64,000 nt of DNA from Caprella mutica. Lineage: Eukaryota; Arthropoda; Malacostraca; Amphipoda; Caprellidae. Location of the stretch: assembly GCA_947561585.1 (NCBI GenBank), contig CANNZV010000325.1, positions 186,001 through 250,000 of the forward strand. The letters run 5' to 3'. Shown here piece by piece: positions 10,250-22,600 of this stretch; position 1 is the stretch's first letter; every line of letters begins with the position of its first letter. A program made the position numbers and the translations under genes. Under the pieces are notes generated by a model. The model was not told the DNA's origin. It saw nothing but the letters and a program-made list of their open reading frames with translations, and made no database searches.

Positions 10250-13200
10250 GTCCAATTTGTCTAGTCTAAAATTTGGAAAATATTGATGGATCAGCCAAAT
10301 TATTGGTACCTTCTTAATTGTTGATGAACCAGTCTGTATTTGGTGCACAAAATTCCACTGACTTTTTGAAAAAGCTGAAAAAAATCCATAAATTTCCAGT
10401 AATTTGGCTGATCCACCAACATTTTAGTGATTTTACCGATATTTCCACCAAAAATTAATGGTAACATAGGAATAAATAGCTAAAAATCCACCGACTGCTA
10501 GAATACTATTTTTGAAGGGAAAAAATTCCACCGACATGTTGGTGGAATTTACCATGAAATAGGGTCACGCAGGTAAATTGCGGCCCTTTAATTTTTAATT
10601 GCGGCCTTTTCAAGAGAGTCTCTAAAACAATCTGAACCAAAATTACATTAAAATGTTGCATAGCTATCAAAATCAGCGCAGTGCATGCTATAATTTATTA
10701 CTTTATGTTTTTAACGAGTGTTTTGACCAAGTAATAAAGCATGTCCAAACTAACCCATTTTAATGGCGAGTTTGTGACAGTTATTTTGAGTCCTTCAATT
10801 GCAAATGGTGAGTTTTATCTATTTTTCTCCTATGCTACAATGTTATTTTGGAGAGAATTTATGAAAATTTGATCATTTTGGAGAGAATTTGTTGAATTTT
10901 GGAGAGAGCTGGAGAGACAAATGGCGAGTTTATGAGACATACTATTTTACTTGGTACAGTTTTGAAGATATGAAGTTTCTGATGTTAGAGGCCGCAGTTA
11001 GTTAGTAGGCCGCAATTTACCTGCTTGACCCTACAGACTGGGTGATGAATTTTTTTTATCTTTAGTCTTTTTGAAGAGCCTAATTTGGCTTTTCTATTTT
11101 CCTGACTAACTACTTTCGAAATCATGTTAGGACCAGCCACCAGGTAAGAAATTGTGAATTTATTATTGTTCCTAGTTAAATACAATAATAAATTCATTTG
11201 AACATGAAAATCTACCAGTACCAAGTAAAATAGTATGTCTCTTAAAATCTCGATTTGTTTCTTTCTCCAAAATTCATCAAATTTCTCTCCAAAATGAAAA
11301 TGATCATATCATAAATTCTTTCCACTATGTTTCAAATTGTGGCAGGAAAGTCGCCAGTTTGGTGAGAAAATTGATCATGGTCACCCAGATTGTATTGGGT
11401 GGTAAATTCCAATGATATATTGGGAGATATTTAGATATTCAATTCCTCTAATAAATAAATTCCTGCAATGTCTGAGGATATTTAGCTATTTATTCCTATA
11501 TTACCATTAATTTTGGGAGGGGAAACTAGAAAAATGTTGGAAGACTAGACAAATTGATGAAAAATGTTGGCAGCTATTTCTCAGATTTTTGAAAAAGTCA
11601 GAGGAGTTCAGTGCACCAAATACAAACTGGATGGTCGCCACATTTAAGATACTTTGAAGAAGAAATAGGACATCCTAGTGAAGATTTTAAACTTGAAATC
11701 ATCCTTATGCATCATGTCTGATGCATGTGTATCACTTGAGACTATCTATGAGTGAATTACTTGTTATTTACAGGTTTCTAAACCCAGTCTGAAAAGTATA
11801 GCATGATTTTTGGATTAATCCTGTACCCAAGTCCTATTTAATTCCTATGTTATAATGTTCCCATGTTATTTGCTGTGCCCAAATCCCAATTTCTGTAAAA
11901 AAAATCCTGGGTTTGTGGAGACATTCTTCCAGACTGGTTCTATACATATTTCACCCCTCAAAAGTTACCAGTATACTGATGACTTTGTCCATACTTTGAA
12001 ACTTGGTCTCTCCAAAATAACATTGGATCATAGGTGAAAATTATATATTTCTAACCATTTGCAATTGAAAGGCTCAAAATAATTGTCACAAACTCGACAT
12101 TAAAATGGCGAGTTTGGACATGCTTTATTACCTGGAAATTTACAATATTTAGTCTATGTAATTTTAAAATTCATCTGTTGTGTCATGTGTGTGTGTGTGT
12201 TCAAATTCCAAAATTCCAATGGCCTTAAAATTTTCCAATCTTCACAATATGGGACATTTTTAACATTTTCTGCATGTGAAAAATCTTTAATTTCCTCCTA
12301 GGTATCTTTGCATGTAATGTATTTTTCTGTCAAATTTTACTGAGAACTGAAGCTATAGTAGAGGTTTCCTTGGAGATAATGGAGAACAGTTAACCAGTTC
12401 CTGCAGAGTTGCAGACTGGAAAATTTTCCCAGAGTGACTCAACAGACAACATTGGTTACAATGCCATGTTACAGAGTATGTCAGTTAAAGCCAATTAATT
12501 GGATTAGATTTCAAAAGGTCAAAACTCGGATATGTCAAAATGGTCCCAGTCTGCAAAGTGTGGCAAATCTGTCTCCAAAATGACCAGAATTCTGCAAAAT
12601 GTCTACAATAAATACATGCAACATGTAAACATAGAAATTAATTAGAATAGTGTTTCCAAGATCTTGGAAAGATATATTTTCCCTCAAAATGCGTCTCCAA
12701 AGATTTTGGGCGACCATGTTACATAGTATGTCAGTTAAAGTTAGATTTCGAAAGGTTAAAACTCAGATATGTCTAATTGGCTTAAAATTTTGAATTAATT
12801 CCTATGTTTCAATTTAATTTTGGCTTGAAATTTTCAAAAAATGAACCAACTTGGCTTGGCTCAGAATTTTTATGAAATTTTGGCTTAAAAATTGGCTTAC
12901 AATTTTCCAGCCTCTGAAACATGGTTACAATGTCAACTTATTATTATTTAATTATTTAAAGAAGGTTTGCTTCTTCTGGCAGGGGTCCTTAAAAAAAAGG
13001 TCAACATGAATCATGAATGATGAATTTTATGAAAATATCACAATATCTTCATATTAGCCTATTCTCAGCCCAGTCTGCAAAGTGCGTCCATGTTGCCTAA
13101 GATCTTTTGAGACAATTTTCTAATTAATTCCTATGTTTACATTTTAGAGAATTTTATTCATTTTGGTTTTTGGCTATGAATTTGAAAATCTTTGGAGACA

Positions 13201-14110
13201 GATTTTCCTCAAAATAAAATCTTGAGAGTCAAATATGCCACACTTTGCAGACTGGTTCTCTGTTTGGTGCACAAAATCCCACTGTCTACCTACTTCAAAA
13301 AGCTGAAAAAATCCACCAACAATTTCCAACAATAATAATAATAATTTGACTGATCTACTAAGTACCAACATTTTCCAAACTTTTCCATCGATTATTCACT
13401 GACTTTGCTATAATATTATTTTCTTAGGAGGAAAAAATTCTGCCGACAAGTTGGTGGAATTAACCATGAAATACAGTCTGCCTGCCATCTTTCAGATGCT
13501 GACAAACTGGAAGTCAATTTTTGAGTCAAAATTTCACAAATTCTGAGTCAACCAATTTTGGCTCATTTTTGAAGATTTCAAGCCAAAATTAACATGGGAA
13601 GTCAGTTTGGCTATTAGTTAAGCACAGACAGCACTGGGGATGTAACCTGCACGGTTACACCATATTTTATACAGTTCCAGTGTTAGGCCAACAGGCCTAA
13701 GTAAGCCAATTTTGATGAAAATTTTGCCAAGATTAGAAGCTGTAGGCTTCAAGCTAATATCTCAATTTATGAAATTTAATGCCATTTACCTAGGTGTCAC
13801 AGTATCTGGTATAATTGGCTCTGACACACTCTGAAACATGGACTACATGTAGGATGATGATGATTAATTCGATTTTGTTTTCAAAGAATCTTCTAAAACT
13901 AAATATCACCATTTATATTATGTACCTACTGTTCAGTTTCTATTTCATCATTTTCATGATAAATTTGCTTGACATATTTGTGGTAATTTCCTTTTTGGGA
14001 AAAAATATTTCAGAAAATTTGATTTATAGCTATTATTTCTATGTTACCACTAGTTTTTGGTGGCTAAATTAGGAAAATGTTGGTAAATCAGCCATTTTAT
14101 TACAAATATA
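10250..14110. repeat. Block of decayed, overlapping inverted repeats
   Basis: Segments recur in both orientations. Words such as CTGTATTTGGTGCACAAA (10331) reappear inverted near 11605. ATGGCGAGTTTG (about 10762) recurs inverted near 12090 and also directly near 12104. GAGAGAATTT clusters at 10851-10890 are mirrored near 11270-11300. AATTCCACCGAC-like words recur at about 10350, 10530 and 13440. The pairs have different centres, so this is nested or repeatedly rearranged foldback DNA. No protein is encoded. Confidence 0.6.
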
Positions 14111-16232
14111 TTGTGGAATTTTTCAGCTTTCCGAAAACATCTGGGTTTCAGTTCTACAAATAGAATAAAGAAGCTAAATTGCAGCACACTCCTAAACTTC
14201 AACCTCAAACTACAAAACAATAACTAAATAATACTCGTAAAATTCATCTCAATTCTTTTTGATTGGCATATTTCAACATAAATTCTGTTCAACATGATTT
14301 AGAGATGCTTTCTCAAGAAATTAGCTTGAAATGAAATGGCCGAAATTTGCTTGTGTGATCCTACTGACTTCACAGTACTACTGTATAGTGTAATGGTGAC
14401 TAGTTTAACTTAACCTGTAGAGATTCAATACAAAATGTATGCAGTATGCTGATATTGTCATATTACAGCAGACGTCTATGACTAGACTATAGTTATATGT
14501 AGGCTGATGGTTTGGAAAGTAGGTCTAGCTACTACCATGTGGCAAGCAACACACTATTTTTGAGTCGAATGAGTTAACACCATATTCTACACTTTTCAGT
14601 CTGCAAATTTTCAGCACTATTTTATATCAAAACTAGGTAACATTCTATTTGAAACAGGAATTAAATCATAATTTTATTTATTACCAACAAATATTCAAGC
14701 TAAAAAATGTATGAATTTTTGAATGTCACATTATCTAGATTTTAATACCCTTTCTTACTCTGTTGCTCATTAACTGTTACACTTGTAAATATGGCCTGAC
14801 TAGCTTTAAATATCAGCTACTTTCATTTACTAGATTGCATGGTTATTTTTTTAGAAATTCTAGGCTCCAAATTCATTTTCAGTAAATTCCTCCTAGTCGA
14901 GCAGAACTGGATATTAGGTATAGTTTAATTAAAAATATTCAGAATTTTTATTTATAAATTTTATCTCTAATAAGGTCGTAGGATGAATTATTCTCAATAT
15001 GTATACACACTTAAACGTTGGAACTCTTAATTTTCAGTGATGTCTTAATTTTTGATTGCAAGCATTTGTAATTAGTTTCATCTTATTATTTTTCTTAGAA
15101 AGAAACATATGATGACTGCTTTGAATAAAGCATCTAGAAAATTCATAAATATTAATTCATTACTTTTAAATTCATTTCAATATAAATTTTCTAAATGGTT
15201 TTTTCGGAAATTCCCCAGCTTAAGAACCATTTTACTTATCACTTACAAATCCCATTTATGAAACGAAGCTCTTGTGATGTTTCACTTCAAAAGTTAAGAA
15301 AATGCCAAAAATAAGAAGGTTGCTACTTCTTCAATGTTAATCTGTAGCTACTATAATCTGAGCAAAAAATAATAGGAAAAAAATGTGCAAGAGTATCATC
15401 CTCTCTTTCCAAAAAATAAAACTATTATCTTTTCTCATTGTATTCTATCTAGCAAGTATATAGTGTATCTATGCTCAAACTCGTAACTCTAAATTCTATC
15501 ACAAATTTGTCAATGTTAAGTTATTCATTTTTCTTTTTGTCTGTAAACAATTATTGTAAGGGCTATGGAAAAAATAGAAAAAAAAAACAATTGCAAAAGG
15601 ACTTTTCAGATATAAAAAGTGTCTCTTACCTCTAGATAGTTTCACATGGATTAGTTACCAAGTCGTTAACATATTCAATGTAACTTATTGATTAAATTTT
15701 TAGTTATATATTATATATATAATGATTATATTATATATACAATGATTTTTTCAGAATTAGAGCTAAGTTATGTTCTTTCTGTGAGAATACTGTAATCTTA
15801 AAGCCTTGTGATGTATTCAGGTAATTTAATCAGGTATTTTTAAGAATTGGAATCCTATTTTGACTCAATCAATAAACTAATGTAGCTGTAGTACAAAAAT
15901 ACAAAATAATAAATTCAATTAATTTGATAAGTATTGATGGGAGATGCAAATGGCGGCAGCAAACCTACATCATTTATTAGTTTATTGGAGAAAGATGGAG
16001 TCTAAAATATTAATTAGGTATTGAAAGAATATGCATTGTTTGTAAATAGTCTAATGAATTCATAAACTGTTTTTGTATTGTATTTATGTATTAACATGCT
16101 AAGTAGTGCTAGTTGTATAACTTACTAATTATTATTCTGAAGAATTGAAATGGCTATCTATTTTATTTAAATTCATCTGAGGAAGTAGCTTCTATGAAAT
16201 TTTAGGTGAAACTATATCTAGCAAGCGGTTAG
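14111..16232. other. A+T-rich intergenic stretch, no feature seen
   Basis: I see no ORF of interest, no RNA gene and no clear repeat. It precedes the RNMT-like gene, and its promoter is not identifiable by eye. Confidence 0.4.
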
Positions 16233-16515
16233 GTAGGCTCTAGGTTTCATTTACTATCACATCTTCATTTTCCTCTTCTATCAGTGAGTGCAACCACCTA
16301 TGCTCGTTTCCCATTTCATCATTTTCCTTGGTAAGTTACTGCTCTATTTTCAAGGAGTAGCTCTTCTGCATCCATGAACATTATCACTAACGGTAGTAGA
16401 AGACTTTATTCACAGAGCCACTTTCTTTTCTGACTTGCTTCTTCCAGTCCATTGTATTTTAAATTTCCTTCGACATCAGTGATATAAGCCTCTGGTTTGG
16501 TTCCGAGCAAATTTT
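16233..16515 (+). mobile_element. Truncated foldback-family copy upstream of RNMT-like gene
   Basis: It shares order and words (TTTCATTTACTATC, TCTTCATTTTCCTCTTC, GTGAGTGCA, TCCTTGGTAAG, GCCACTTTC, GCTTCTTCCAGTCC) with the right arm at 6215-6545. It lies within 160 bp of the start codon of the next gene, probably in the promoter or a 5' UTR intron. Confidence 0.65.
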
Positions 16516-16666
16516 AAATCCCTTGCTACTAAAATTAAATCAAATCAAATTCTTACATTTAAGATTTCTATCCTACGAGTGTTTTACAGCTCTGTAGCTA
16601 ATTGTTTCTGTTTCTATTGCAGATGTACATTTTGTTGTAGCTACTGTCTACTGAGGAATCTTCAAA

Positions 16667-19600
16667 ATGTGTGACAGTGATTTGAACCTCGTCAGTAAGT
16701 CGCTGCAATCTGTATGCAGCCCAGACCATGAAATTATAGAAATAGATGATTCTCCAGACAATGATTCTCGCTCACCACACACTGGTAAAAGAAGAATGTC
16801 TGAAGAAGTGGTGGTTCTTGATGGTCCTGAAGAAATGGAGTCTTTTAACACTGTTACTAAAAATCCTAGTTGCAATAGTGGTGTGCCAAAAGTGTCTCAT
16901 GGAGTTATTTCAAGAATTGGTAAAAAAGCTAGACTATCTGGAAGTGTTCAAGCAGGTAGAAAAAGACCGACCATTAGACATGTGCCAAATAAATGTAAAA
17001 CAAATGCTAAACCATCAATTGCAAGATGTTTTACTAGCAAAAAATTTCAAGTTAGTAACGCAAAGATAAAAGTATCAAAATTGAACTGTGAAGGAAAAAA
17101 TTATAAGTTTAATAAAAAGAAACTTTTGCAAGATGAGGATGAACTTTTGAAAGAAGAAAGTAAACTTATGAAAAGCAAGGATAAACTCTTTCAAGATGAG
17201 GATAAACTTTTGCAAGATGAGGATGAACTTTTGAAAGAAGAAAGTAAACTTTTGAAAGGCGAGGATGAAATTTTTAAAGATGAGGATGAACTTTTGCAAG
17301 ATGAGGATGAACTTTTGCAAGATGAGGAACTTTTGCAAGATGAGGATGAACTTTTGCAAGATGAGGATGAACTTTTGCAAGATGAGGATGAACTTTTGCA
17401 AGATGAGGATGAACTTTTGCAAGATGAGGATGAACTTTTGCAAGATGAGGATGAACTTGTGCCAGATGAGGATGAACTTGTGCCAGATGATAATGAACTT
17501 GTGCCAGATGATAATGAACTTGTGCCAGATGAAAGCGAACTTTCGCAAGACAAAAATGAACAGTTACGAAGAGAAAGTGAACTTGTGCCAGATAAAGGTG
17601 ATGCGGTAATGATTGATATAGAAAATGTTGACAAAATGGATATGGATAATGATTCAAAAGAATTGATAATACAGACAAAATTGATTAATGAAAATATATT
17701 TGAAAATCTCAGTAAACAAAATGCAGTGAATGAATCAATTAGTAAAGTAAAAACTCTTTTTATTTCAGAACAAATGGAGGCTGGTGTGCTTCTTGAAAAG
17801 AAAGAAACGAAACCTACACTGCAAGAAAAAAAATGTGTTATCAAGAAAGCTGTAGCCTTGAATGTTGGAAGAAGAGCTGGAGTCTCTAGTGGCAAAGGAG
17901 GAGCTGGAGTCTCTAGTGGCAAAGGAGGAGCTGGAGTCTCTAGTGGCAAAGGAGGAGCTGGAGTCTCTAGTGGCAAAGGAGGAGCTGCAATCTCTACTGA
18001 CGAAAGAGGTGCTGCTAGAACATCGACTCATAAAAAAGGTGCTACTGAAACATCTGCTGTCAAAAGAGGAGCTGCTCGAATCTCTAATATCAAAAGAGGA
18101 GCTACTGGAACTTATTCTGTCAAAGAAGGAGCCGTTATAACTGCTATTGTCAAAAGAAGAGATACTGAAGAAGATTTGCCTTATGAAAAAGGAGCGACTA
18201 AAGATTTGACTGGCAAAGGAGAAGCTACTAAAGATTTGACTGGCAAAGGAGGAGCTGCTGAAGATTTGACTGGCAAAGGAGGAGCTGCTGAAGACTTGAC
18301 TGGCAAAGGAGGAGCTGCTGAAGACTTGACTGACAAAGGAGGAGCTGCTGACGACTTGACTGGCAAAGGAGGAGCTTCTGAAGACTTGACTGGCAAAGGA
18401 GGAGCTTCTGAAGACTTGACTGGCAAAGGAGGAGCTGCTGAAGACTTGACTGGCAAAGGAGGAGCTGCTGAAGACTTGACTGGCAAAGGAGGAGCTGCTG
18501 AAGACTTGACTGGCAAAGGAAGAGCTGATGAAAACTTTACTGGCATAGGAGGAGTTGCTGACGAGATGACTGATGAAGGAGGAGCTGTTGAAGAGATGAA
18601 TGGTGAAGGAGAAGCTGAAAGTAGTGCATCGATAAAATCATCTTCAAAAGAAGTAAAGAAGGATGACGCGTTGAAAGATATTATTTCTAAAATTGTTTTA
18701 ATCAGGTCGAAAAATAATGCAGCATCTCGTTCAAAAGATAGTGAAGTAATGTTGTTAAAGAACGAAGACTCTGAGTCAATGGGAATAGTGAATGAATCTG
18801 AAATTTTGACTCATGGAAACATTTCTAAATCCCTTCCATCACACGTTGAAGAGAGTAAACTTTCTACAGGGAGAAGCGAGTTGGAGGAGAAAGTTGATGT
18901 AATCCCTTCAAAACCAATTTGTGATGCTAAAGAATCTGCAATATCTACAGCAAAGGATTCTCTTTATGAAGATGAAAAATCTAAAATTGATGAAACTGCT
19001 AGATTGAATGATCAAATTGATTCCAAATTTGAAATGGTTGAAGATCTGACAAATGATTCAATGTTTTCTAAGAGATGTTCTGTTGAGAAAGAGGATTGTT
19101 TGATGGAAGAGCCTGAAGATGAAGATGTGGCAACTATTAATCATCCTGAAGGAGGGGATTCTCCCAATTATAACTTAGAAGAAGAGGAAATGCCTAATGG
19201 AAAGAAAGAACTGCCTTGTTCCTCTTTAGCTTTTATCATAAATAGTAAGAAGAAGGATCTGGAAAATCCTGATAGGATTGATCCATTCCCAGAGAGTGAT
19301 GAAGAAAGTAAGTGTGAAGATGCAAGCGGCACGATTGAGAAAGGGAAAGATGATGAGAATAATAACTTTGAGTATGGTAAAAGAAAAGAGTGGAACAATT
19401 ATGGTCGCGATTCATACAACAATAAGGCTTATGGATATCATGATAGAAGAAATGATCAATCCGAGAGATTCGGTTTCAACAGAAGACCATTCAGAGGTGG
19501 ATTTAGAGGAAGATCTTTCAGAGGTGGAAGGAACAACTATAATTATGATGATAGATGGAATAATAACAGAAGAGGAAATTACAATCACGATGGTAGAGGA

Positions 19601-22600
19601 GGTCATTATCATGAAGAAAAAGAAAGTTACAAATTTGATAGAAGAGAAACTCGAAATGATGATAGAGGTTATTACAACAATGAGAGAGAAAAATATACTT
19701 CGGATGATTCAAGATCCTTCAAGTATGGGAGGGGAAAGTATAACTTAGGAGACACGTGGAATCATAAGTCTGATAGAGAATATTTTAAATCAGATGATAG
19801 AAGTTTCAGGCATCACAAAGAGAGTGGTTTCAATCAACATTCTTCTTACGGTCATGATGATAGGTTTACTAATAAGTGGAATGTTTCAGAAAATTCACAT
19901 AACCCATTCCTTACTGATCTGAGATCTATTCTAAAGAAGAACAATTGGAATCAAGATGACTATGGTAGAGAAAGAAAGCTCAAAGAAACTGTTAAAGAGC
20001 AACATTATGAAGATTCCACACTGAAAAATTGGAAAACTTACGCTGATGACGTGGATGATTCATTCATGAGGAGTCAAAAGAAGCATCGTGTTTGTTATAA
20101 TGATGAACCAAGTAGACAAACGAACTATGATGATGAATCCCAGAATGATCTTGAAACCACGCTCTGGAAACATGATAAATTCCACGAAAAGACAGCTCGC
20201 CTAAGAACATCTACCCCTTATTCAGATAAAAAAAGATCTGATCACTATTATCCCAAATGGAATTCGAAGGCAATTGAAGATGATTTCAAAACAGAGTATG
20301 GTGAAGTCTCTTCATACCGACTTGAGTATGTGAAGGAAATAATAGACTCAGATTTTCAACGTCACAAAGCTAAGCGGACTGAGTTTGCTAGCAACCAGTA
20401 CGAAGATCTGAAGAGCAAGTACTCAGTTTCCACTAGCAAGAAAAGCCTTGATTATGATGAGCCAAAATTCAAGAAATTTGATAGGGATGAAGCAGCTCCT
20501 TATGAAGATATCTTGAGTGAGTATATTCAAGATAAAAGTTACGTCAAGTGTCGAAAGCGTGAGATGTCTTCTGATGATAATGCAATGCCGCCTTCTAAGA
20601 AGAAACTGAAGAGCACTATCCAACTTATTGATTCAGATGTAAAAACTCAACCCAAGAGTATCTCCAAGAGGAAGAAAAACAAGATCGCGAAGGCAAAGCT
20701 TGCGATGATGGAACAACAAGCTGATAGCTCAGACTCTGATAGCAGCTCCTCTAGCTCTTCATCTAGCTCAAGTTCCTCTGGTCACAGTTCTCTCAGTTCA
20801 TCCAATTCCAGTGGTAGAATGCGCAACAAAAAGCAGTCTAAGAAAGGTAGTCATCATAAACATCAGACAATACAAATTATCTAATAGTTCAATATCTACA
20901 TAAATCAATTCTATTTTCAAGGTGCTGCTGAGAAGCTGAAGAAGAAAAAAAAGAAGAAGAAGAGCAGCAAGAAGAAAAAGAAGTTAACTAAGGCAGTGCA
21001 GGAAGTTTCACCACACAAGCCCATTGTAGAAAGTGAGTATGGTGTTTCACTAATAAGTAGCTAGTGAATACTAGTTAATTATCACATCACCATTCAGTTT
21101 AGGGTTTCAATGGAAAAATATCATCGTCTACAAACAACCAGTCTATTAGCTTTGAAAGGTGTTTCTTAATAAAGGCAACAAACTCTTTGCTGCATATATA
21201 TATTAAAATGTCTATTTAACTCTTAATTTAATTACGAACTACAGCTTTCCGTTTCAGAACAGATGCATCCATCATAAGCGTTATTTATCTGCTCTTGTAG
21301 AATCGTTTCTCATTCCACTTTCTATTTTATATGATTTTGTTCTCAGATCCTCTTTCAGACTCATCTATCGAATTTATGCGAACAGAAGTCACTTTATGAT
21401 GAGATCCAAGTGTGTTTCTTCGCAAGTGATCATATTTTGAGCTTTATGCTTCATTTACGGTCTGGTTCTGGTTTATCAGAGGTTGAACCCGTCTTGTATC
21501 TTTTAACAATTTTGCAAACAGTTTAATGATTCATCATTTACATTTTACTTCTTTGCAACTGATAAGTTAGTCTAACTTTCTTTGTGGATTTGTCACTATT
21601 TTTAGATAAATATTCATGATACAAAGGATGAATTTGAAATCTAGTTACCCTGAAATGGGAAGATTATGACACTAGCTTTCAGATGATATGCAATTCATAG
21701 AATCGAACATAGATTTTGAATGATTTATGAATTTTGTTTTATACGCAAAGCCGGTTTCTTTATTTCTGAAACACCCTGTAAGTTATCCAGTCATTTAACT
21801 TTGGTAGCGACATTGCTAAATAATGTTTATAATAGATGATTTAGTAGATGGCAATCTATGCCTATCTTTTTATGCGATTTCTTTATTTACTAGACCATCT
21901 CTTCTAAGAGTTTCACTGTCTGGTAATATTCATTTGTGAAAGGAACACTCGTAGCTATATCAATTCTTTCTACTTTATTCACTGAATTTAACTTAGCAAT
22001 CTGTTGATAACTCACGAAATGATGCCCTTTACCTCAGATAGTTCACTGGAGCAGTTCAGTCTGTTCACAAGGTGGATACTGAGTAGCAGTGTTGTTCGTT
22101 ACACCCCTAAGGATAAGCCTTCAAAGCTTACAGGACTACAGGTAAGCACGCAATGGAGCAGTGACTTCACAAAATGCTCTAACTTCACTTCTTTGTAGCT
22201 ACTCCTAATTGATTAGTAAGCATGAGGAATAATTGCACAGAGATGAAGTTATTGATTGAAAGTTACTTACAATCAACTGCTCTTAAAATAATATTCAAGT
22301 GGATATTGTTCTGTTTCATATTATATCGATTAAGCTTTTACTCGCTACTAATTTATCGTCTATGCAGCAAAATGATTGCAAAGACTAAGAATTTGCACCA
22401 CTTCTGTGTACCAGAACTACATGGTGTTGATTCAGCTCCACATGTACCTAGTAACTAGGTAGCTACTAGGTTCGCCACTTTTGCTTTTGGTGACAAAGTC
22501 AATCGAGCTGTTAGCAATTTTCAAAATCATTTTCCTTAAATATTTTTATACTCGATTAATTGCATTTGTTTCTTCATTAGGTCATGCAACTAATCATTGT

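Noticed and set aside
17075..18546. Minus-strand ORFs of 88-261 codons inside the RNMT-like gene
   Set aside because: Antisense shadows of coding minisatellites whose unit lengths are multiples of three.
19168..19748. Other-frame ORFs over the RG/N-rich part of the RNMT-like gene
   Set aside because: They overlap a long ORF with coherent domains and have biased composition only.
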